Positions 59,516-64,000 of a stretch of DNA of 64,000 nt are shown one piece after another (position 1 is the first letter of the stretch; each line of letters opens with the position of its first letter). The position numbers and the translations under genes were made by a program. This stretch comes from UBA1479 sp963972065 (GTDB lineage Bacteria; Pseudomonadota; Alphaproteobacteria; Rhodospirillales; Casp-alpha2). The stretch is from contig CAXAVJ010000004.1 in assembly GCA_963972065.1 (NCBI GenBank), positions 33,099-97,098 of the forward strand, written 5' to 3'. The notes below the pieces were generated by a model. It did no database searches, was not told the DNA's origin, and saw only the letters and a list, made by a program, of their open reading frames with translations.

Positions 59516-60673
59516 TCATTTCGCTTTTGGGGGACGCTGCGAGAACCGGGTGTCGAACACCCCCTCGGCGATGCGGTTCTTGAGGATTTCGATGGACCCG
59601 CCGGCGATCATCCAGCCCCGCGTGCGGCGGAAGCAGTATTCGACGATCGAGTCCTGGCTATATCCCATGCCGCCCATGACCTGCAGGGCCTCCGACGAGA
59701 TCCAATGCCCGGCCTCGTTACAGAACGCCTTGGCGATGGCCGTTTCCTGGGCCGAGGGGAAACCGTTGTCGGCGTTCACCGCGGCGCGGTACAGCAGCAG
59801 TTGCCCGGCGTCGAGCTTGATCTGCATTTCCGCGAACTTCCATTGCAGGCCCTGGAATTCGGCCAAGGGCCGGTCGAACTGCTTGCGGGTCTTGGCGTGT
59901 TCCTTGGCCGTCTCGAACGCCAAGCGGCCAAGGGCGAGGGAGCGCGCCGTGTTGCCGATACGCTCCACGTTGAAGCCCGCGATCTGTTTCTTGAAACCGC
60001 CTTCGCGCAGCAGAATGTTTTCCGGCGGCACGTAAAGGTCGGTGAAGAACATCGGCGCCCAGTCGTCGCCGCCCAGGAACGGCGTCGGCTTGCCGAATTC
60101 CAGGCCTTCCGCGTCACGCGGGATCAACACCGAGCCGATGCCGCCCACGCCCGGGCCGAAGCGCACGTAGACCAGGAATACGTCGGCTTCCGGCGAATGG
60201 CTGGTGAAGCATTTCTGGCCGTTGATGCGAAGGCCCTCGCCGTCCGGCGTCGCCGTGGTGCGCAGCTCGGTCACGGCGGAGCCGGCATCGGGTTCCGTCA
60301 TGCCGACGGCGATCAGGGTATCGCCGGCCAGCAGCGGCTTCAGATAGCGTTCCTTCTGGTCGGGCGTGCCATAGGCCGCCAAAACCCGGATCGCGCCGAA
60401 GCTGCCGGCCTGGATCACGTCGGCGGAGCGCGGACAATGCAGGGCCACTTCTTGAATCGCGATGACCGCGTCCATCAGGCTGCCGCCCTGGCCGCCGTCC
60501 TGTTCCGCGATGGTGATGCCCAACAAGCCGTTTTCAGCCATGAGCTTGGCAACGTCACGCGGGTATTCCCCCGCATGCGCGCGTTCAAGGGCGCCCTCGG
60601 CCAGGTGATCCCGGGCAAAGGCGCCGACCGCGTCCTGAAACAGACGCTGTTCTTCGGTGAGTTCGAAATTCAT
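59516..60673 (-). CDS. Acyl-CoA dehydrogenase family protein
   Basis: The 385-residue flavoprotein has MNFELTEEQRLFQDAVGAFARDHL in broken form at the N-terminus, GMTEPDAGSAVTELRTTA and NGQKCFTSHSPEAD in the middle and MGGMGYSQDSIVEYCFRRTR in the C-terminal bundle. Aligned with short-chain enzymes, the catalytic Glu site reads IAGGSIEI, with Gly where Glu is expected, so the base must lie elsewhere or the reaction differs. The perfect palindrome ATTGTATACAAT lies six bases before the ATG. Its first codons and promoter are duplicated at 62092-62169. Confidence 0.9.
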   Translation of the reverse strand: MNFELTEEQRLFQDAVGAFARDHLAEGALERAHAGEYPRDVAKLMAENGLLGITIAEQDGGQGGSLMDAVIAIQEVALHCPRSADVIQAGSFGAIRVLAAYGTPDQKERYLKPLLAGDTLIAVGMTEPDAGSAVTELRTTATPDGEGLRINGQKCFTSHSPEADVFLVYVRFGPGVGGIGSVLIPRDAEGLEFGKPTPFLGGDDWAPMFFTDLYVPPENILLREGGFKKQIAGFNVERIGNTARSLALGRLAFETAKEHAKTRKQFDRPLAEFQGLQWKFAEMQIKLDAGQLLLYRAAVNADNGFPSAQETAIAKAFCNEAGHWISSEALQVMGGMGYSQDSIVEYCFRRTRGWMIAGGSIEILKNRIAEGVFDTRFSQRPPKAK

Positions 60674-60729
60674 GGCGGATTGTATACAATCGTGGTTTCA
60701 GGATTGGAAGCGAAGGTTTGCTGCCGAAC
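60652..60729. repeat. Direct duplication, copy 1 (promoter and 5' end of acyl-CoA dehydrogenase)
   Basis: This 78-base segment recurs 1440 bases on at 62092-62169 with only a few mismatches. It spans the start codon, the palindrome and the leader of the acyl-CoA dehydrogenase gene. The permease gene lies between the two copies. Confidence 0.85.
60679..60690. promoter_or_regulatory. GntR-type operator candidate ATTGTATACAAT (perfect)
   Basis: The 12-base perfect palindrome sits 6-17 bases upstream of ATG 60673, where binding would directly block translation or leaderless initiation. It is the best example of the five related sites. A degenerate duplicate is at 62119-62130. Confidence 0.6.
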
Positions 60730-60752
60730 TTCGTTCGATTGAATGCCGAAGC

Positions 60753-62042
60753 TTAAGCGACCGCGAACTTGATCACAAATATACCTGCCAGCACCACCAT
60801 GGCAGGGCTGGCTTCCTTGGGGCGGCCGCTCAGGATCTTTATCGACACATAAGCAATAAAGCCGAGACCGATGCCGGTGGAAATAGAGAAGGTGAGCGGC
60901 ATCGCAAGCGCCGTAACGATCGCCGGGACAAAATCGGTGAGGTCCGACCAATCGATGTCGGCCAGCGCCTGACACATGACGCAAGCAATAAAGAACACGG
61001 CCGCAGCAGTGGCAAAGGGGGGCACGCTGCCGGTCAAGGGGGCAAAGAACAAGGCCAACAAGAAGAAACCGGCGACGATAACGGCCGTCAGTCCCGTCCG
61101 CCCGCCGGCCCGGATGCCCGCCAGACTTTCGATGTAGGACGTGGTGGTCGAGGTGCCCAAGGCCGCGCCCACCATCGTTGCGCTGGCATCCGCCACCAGA
61201 GCCCTTTTCAATCGCGGCATTTGTCCCTTCTCGTCGAGGAAACCCGCGCGCTGACAAACGCCGATCAGGGACCCCGTGGTGTCGAACAGATCGAGCAGCA
61301 GAAAGGTAAACACGATGGTCACGAGGCCCAGTTCCAGCGCGCCGGGGATGTCCAGGGCGAAAAGGGTCGGCTGCAGGCTGGGCGGCGGTGCGAACAGGCC
61401 CTTGGGCGCCGTCAGGCCGAGGCCGATCCCAAGCACCGTCACCAGAAGGATGCCGATGAGGATGGCACCCGGCACTTTCCGATAGTCCAGCGCGACGATG
61501 ACAAGAAACCCAAGACAGGCCAGCAGCGTTTCGGGCCGGGTCAGGTCGCCGACCGTCACCAAGGTTGCCTTATGCGCGACGACGACGCCGGCGCTTTCCA
61601 GGGCGACGATGCCGAGCAAAAGGCCGATCCCCGCCGAGATCGCCATCTTCTGGGACTTCGGGATCGCCCCGATCAGCCAGGCGCGGACCGGCAGGATGCT
61701 GATGACCAGGAACAGAAATCCCGAAACGAACACGGCGCCGAGCGCGACCTGCCAGCTGTGGCCCAGGGTAAGGACCACGGTGAACGCGAAATAGGCATTG
61801 AGCCCCATGCCCGGCGCCAGGGCGATGGGATAGTTGGCATAGAGTCCCATGATCAGGGAGCCGACGGCGGCGGCAATACAGGTCGCGACGAAGACCGCAT
61901 CGCGGTCCATGCCGGCAGCCGACAGAATCTCCGGATTGACGAAAATGATGTAGGCCATGGCCAGGAACGTGGTCGCGCCTGCCAGGGCCTCCCGGCGCAG
62001 GTTGGTCTGGTAATGCGAGAGCTTAAAAATTGCCTCGAGCAT
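60753..62042 (-). CDS. NCS2 family permease (AzgA/PbuG type)
   Basis: A 429-residue protein with 12-14 hydrophobic helices. The AzgA-branch markers are FLAMAYIIFVNPEIL at about residues 28-42, MGLYANYPIALAPGMGLNAYFAF near 66-88 and SYIESLAGIRAGGRTGLTAV in the second half. Members import guanine, hypoxanthine or adenine with protons. ATG 62042 (MLEAIFKLS) is chosen because AGAGGTG is well spaced. The gene lies inside the 78-base direct duplication, and its expression may come from the copied promoter, since it starts 50 bases downstream of copy 2. Confidence 0.9.
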   Translation of the reverse strand: MLEAIFKLSHYQTNLRREALAGATTFLAMAYIIFVNPEILSAAGMDRDAVFVATCIAAAVGSLIMGLYANYPIALAPGMGLNAYFAFTVVLTLGHSWQVALGAVFVSGFLFLVISILPVRAWLIGAIPKSQKMAISAGIGLLLGIVALESAGVVVAHKATLVTVGDLTRPETLLACLGFLVIVALDYRKVPGAILIGILLVTVLGIGLGLTAPKGLFAPPPSLQPTLFALDIPGALELGLVTIVFTFLLLDLFDTTGSLIGVCQRAGFLDEKGQMPRLKRALVADASATMVGAALGTSTTTSYIESLAGIRAGGRTGLTAVIVAGFFLLALFFAPLTGSVPPFATAAAVFFIACVMCQALADIDWSDLTDFVPAIVTALAMPLTFSISTGIGLGFIAYVSIKILSGRPKEASPAMVVLAGIFVIKFAVA

Positions 62043-62091
62043 GCTTATCACCTCTTCGAGGCTCCATCGGTCCTAAAGCAAACTGGCTGCA

Positions 62092-62169
62092 CTTCGGTGA
62101 GTTCGAAATCCATGGCGGATTGGATACAATCGTGCATTCAAGATTGGAAGCGAAGGTTTGCGGCCGAAG
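62092..62169. repeat. Direct duplication, copy 2 (truncated acyl-CoA dehydrogenase start)
   Basis: On the - strand it still reads ATG-D-F-E-L-T-E from 62113 before diverging, so it is the 5' stub of an acyl-CoA dehydrogenase gene with its promoter. The palindrome is altered to ATTGGATACAAT. Confidence 0.8.
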
Positions 62170-62348
62170 GCATCACACCGCGAAACACGCGACCCTGTTC
62201 GTTAGATCGCGAACAAGGTCCTAATTATAGCCAATTCTGGAACTTGGCAGCTTTCAATCCTAGGATTAACCCAGCCTTCGGAAATCAGGTACCATGTTCC
62301 CGGCATTCGGCACCCAGAATTTAAATCCAAAAGGCTGGCGATTCCTTG

Positions 62349-63107
62349 CTATTTATCGGCTTCCTTTTCCAGCTTTTCCTGGAAGGCCTGAACCACATCA
62401 CGCGGAAGAAACACGTACTTCAGGACCTCCTTCAAGATGTGTGGCCTCAGTGAAAGAGGAGAGTTCGTGGCGTGAAAACACCTTGGAACGCGCATTTGTT
62501 TTCTGGTCCTCGTCGCATAATGCGCGTTCAACCACAGCAGGTGTTTGCGTGCAGGGTTCTTGCGGTTTCCAATAATTTTTTCGAGCTCGCCACTCATAAT
62601 TCTGAACTGATGGGGTGTCCGCTCGGCATCGATGTTTGCCTTGATCTCGACTTCGAGCATGTTCCGACCACCGCCTTTTCCTATCGGCAGATTGTAGTTC
62701 ATCACCCGGCAATACCGCCGCACAGCCCAAACGGTTGAATCAAGAAGCCAAAGCTCGTTTCCATGTATGAAATATGAGGTTTCCAGATACCGAAAGCGAC
62801 CGTATGTGTCCAAATGATCAATGAACTTTCGTTGTGCGGCGTCCAGGCGCAATTCGAAGGGAGCGTGCTTGGAAATCAGGTCAATGGCCTTGCCGAGATC
62901 ATGCCCGACATTTTTTGCCGGGACTCTGTTCAGCAACAGTATCCCTTTCAGATATTTCTCGATTGCTTGAAGGCTCGACCATAGGAACTGCGAGAACAAT
63001 CCGGCCTTATAGTTCATGCGGGCCGATATGTAGTCGCGATCAGCGACGTCCCGGAAAGATCGGACCGCAAAATCGTTGAGTAGAATCTCCGTATCAACCT
63101 TTCTCAT
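62349..63107 (-). CDS. HEPN-domain-like protein, unknown
   Basis: The 252-residue protein has an N-terminal helical region YISARMNYKAGLFSQFLWSSLQAIEKYLKGILLLN, given here by its positions about 27-61, which resembles HEPN domains with an FLWSSLQAIEKYLKG helix, followed by GHDL. The R-x4-6-H RNase motif of toxic HEPN proteins is not obvious. The C-terminal half (about 130-252) is unrecognised. The composition is lower in GC than neighbours, suggesting acquisition. No partner nucleotidyltransferase (MNT) gene is present. ATG 63107 is preferred over TTG 63116. Confidence 0.65.
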   Translation of the reverse strand: MRKVDTEILLNDFAVRSFRDVADRDYISARMNYKAGLFSQFLWSSLQAIEKYLKGILLLNRVPAKNVGHDLGKAIDLISKHAPFELRLDAAQRKFIDHLDTYGRFRYLETSYFIHGNELWLLDSTVWAVRRYCRVMNYNLPIGKGGGRNMLEVEIKANIDAERTPHQFRIMSGELEKIIGNRKNPARKHLLWLNAHYATRTRKQMRVPRCFHATNSPLSLRPHILKEVLKYVFLPRDVVQAFQEKLEKEADK

Positions 63108-63120
63108 CGCACCCAAATAA

Positions 63121-63609
63121 TCAGTTCCTAAAACTCAACTTCGCCGGCGAGATCAAAACCCCGAACTGTTCGCACCAGATCACCACATGGCCGAAGGTCT
63201 TGAGATCGATGCCGTCGGGGATGTTGAAATTCTGGCTGCCCTTGAAGGCGCGGAGGCGGCCGAGGTCGACGAACATGGTCTTGTCGACCTCCGTGTCTGG
63301 CGTCACGGCGTCGAGGGGCACCAGGTAGACGTGGTACTTGGGCCCGGGGCCGACTTCGAAATCCGGTTCCAGGCGCACGGCGCGGGGGTAAACCGTGACC
63401 CCGCCTTTTCCGTAATGGATCGGGTCGGACGGGTTGGCGTGGATGAAGCTGCCCGTGGCGACGGGATTGTTCACCGCGTCCGCGGGGGCCGCTTCCTGGG
63501 CCACGACATCGGCCAGGAAGATATAGGGATAGGCGAAGATGCCGAGGGCGATCCCGGCGAACAGGCCCAGAAATCCGCCGGTCATGAAGATGATGAAGGC
63601 TTTTTTCAT
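63121..63609 (-). CDS. DM13-domain protein, membrane-anchored
   Basis: A 162-residue protein with an N-terminal transmembrane anchor (FMTGGFLGLFAGIALGIFAY, about residues 8-27) and a periplasmic DM13 domain from about 52. Its hallmark is FNIPDGIDLKTFGHVVIWCEQFGVLISPAKL near the C-terminus, with the conserved Trp-Cys. DM13 domains are proposed to take part in redox reactions through this Cys. The ATG follows a GGAACCTTAAGCCG leader. It lies next to a metallophosphoesterase gene. Confidence 0.82.
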   Translation of the reverse strand: MKKAFIIFMTGGFLGLFAGIALGIFAYPYIFLADVVAQEAAPADAVNNPVATGSFIHANPSDPIHYGKGGVTVYPRAVRLEPDFEVGPGPKYHVYLVPLDAVTPDTEVDKTMFVDLGRLRAFKGSQNFNIPDGIDLKTFGHVVIWCEQFGVLISPAKLSFRN

Positions 63610-63638
63610 CGGCTTAAGGTTCCTATCCTGTCTCGTGG

Positions 63639-64000
63639 TCAGCCATTGTCCACGCTACGGTCCTCCACGCCAAGCACTCCCGACGGGCCGACATCGACAA
63701 GGCGGAAGGGATGCGGTGCCGAGCAGAAGGCCGGCGGCACGGAATAATGCACGCCTGCGTCCGACACCAGATGGCTGCCGGGGTGGTAATGGCCCGACAG
63801 CACCGCGCGCACGCAGCCCGAGGCATTGATGCGGTCCCGGTACCAGTCCGCGTCCGTATAGTGATAGCGCCACCTGGCGAAGGTCGGCGGATCGATCATG
63901 TAGTGCTGCACATGGATTTGCGGCGGGCCGTCCGCGCCGTCGGCCAGCGCCGTTTCGAACAGGGCCCGGTTTTCGGCCCCGCGGACCGGCGCCCGGTCGC
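63639..64000 (-). CDS. Metallophosphoesterase, 5' part beyond window
   Basis: Open frame from 63639 to the window edge, encoding the C-terminal 120 or so residues of a calcineurin-like phosphoesterase. Reading from the edge it begins RAPVRGAENRALFETAL. The metal-binding GHYH motif is in VRAVLSGHYHPGSHLV. The N-terminal DxH and GN-x-D motifs must lie outside the window. The family includes 3',5'-cAMP phosphodiesterases and other phosphoesterases, so the substrate is not assignable. Confidence 0.75.
   Translation of the reverse strand, partial: DRAPVRGAENRALFETALADGADGPPQIHVQHYMIDPPTFARWRYHYTDADWYRDRINASGCVRAVLSGHYHPGSHLVSDAGVHYSVPPAFCSAPHPFRLVDVGPSGVLGVEDRSVDNG

Noticed and set aside
60657..62324. 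555-codon + strand open frame across the permease
   Set aside because: It is an antisense shadow, though its two similar ends revealed the 78-base duplication reported above.
1..64000. tRNA, rRNA, CRISPR arrays, riboswitches, transposases or prophage genes
   Set aside because: I read the intergenic spaces on both strands and saw no cloverleaf, no regular short repeats with spacers and no recombinase or phage structural motif. A covariance-model search would be needed to exclude small RNAs.

Overview
The window looks like a stretch of chromosome from a GC-rich alphaproteobacterium, probably a free-living Rhodospirillales-type heterotroph. That placement is inferred from the base composition, the protein style (PAS_5-type protein, tripartite tricarboxylate transporter, M81 peptidase beside an oligopeptide ABC transporter, many CoA-dependent catabolic genes) and the lack of archaeal or Gram-positive signals; no rRNA or other phylogenetic marker is present. 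No tRNA, rRNA, CRISPR array, transposase or integrase was found. Almost all of the sequence is coding, and most genes belong to organic-acid and acyl-CoA catabolism, transport and their regulators.

Layout. 1-4.2 kb: HCCA-isomerase-like DsbA protein, a flavin-binding PNPOx-like protein and a divergent TetR regulator with two look-alike operators, a periplasmic binding protein and an MFS carrier. 4.4-8.7 kb (+ strand): crotonase, ketopantoate-reductase-like enzyme, MmgE/PrpD protein, a frameshifted 6PGDH-like enzyme and a small membrane protein. 8.7-20.8 kb (- strand): one long same-strand catabolic array, MmgE/PrpD - MaoC - acyl-CoA dehydrogenase - class III CoA-transferase - LeuC-like - LeuD-like - four-rhodanese protein - LeuB-like - ketopantoate-reductase-like - LDH2-like, with a divergent LysR gene at its head. 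The array is split at 15.4-16.5 kb by an AT-rich cassette with two membrane-protein genes, bounded by two copies of the CoA-transferase 3' end. 21.8-25.1 kb: two small unknown proteins, hydroxypyruvate isomerase, glnK and amtB. 25.4-33.3 kb: crotonases, D-2-hydroxyacid dehydrogenase, a LOV-like-PAS diguanylate cyclase, a TauD-type dioxygenase, a methylisocitrate-lyase-like enzyme, a stress protein, a haloacid dehalogenase and an acetyltransferase.

33.3-41.2 kb: a LysR regulator with two DNA-binding domains, divergent from tctC-tctB-tctA, then 4-oxalomesaconate hydratase (ligJ) and a frameshifted CHA aldolase (ligK), an SDR protein and a CitE-like lyase. This block could import a dicarboxylate or tricarboxylate and split it to pyruvate and oxaloacetate. 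41.3-48.9 kb (- strand): oligopeptide-type ABC operon ending in an M81 peptidase. 49.1-52.6 kb: carboxymuconolactone decarboxylase-like and hydroxyisobutyrate dehydrogenase-like genes, FMN-dependent hydroxyacid oxidase, RraA-type aldolase and a small monooxygenase. 52.6-57.4 kb: PAS protein, MFS carrier, NMT1/THI5-like protein, alkaline-phosphatase-superfamily hydrolase, a nested palindromic repeat and RidA. 57.4-64 kb: ADP-forming acyl-CoA synthetase, acyl-CoA dehydrogenase, purine-type permease inside a 78-bp direct duplication, HEPN-like protein, DM13 protein and a metallophosphoesterase cut by the window end.

Two themes link the parts. First, a palindrome of the form ATTGTATACAAT, typical of GntR-family operators, occurs at five promoter regions (4.27, 29.53, 49.07, 52.18 and 60.68 kb), so much of the window may be one regulon of a regulator encoded elsewhere. 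Second, pieces of CoA-metabolism genes are duplicated around inserted genes at two places (15.4/16.5 kb and 60.7/62.1 kb).
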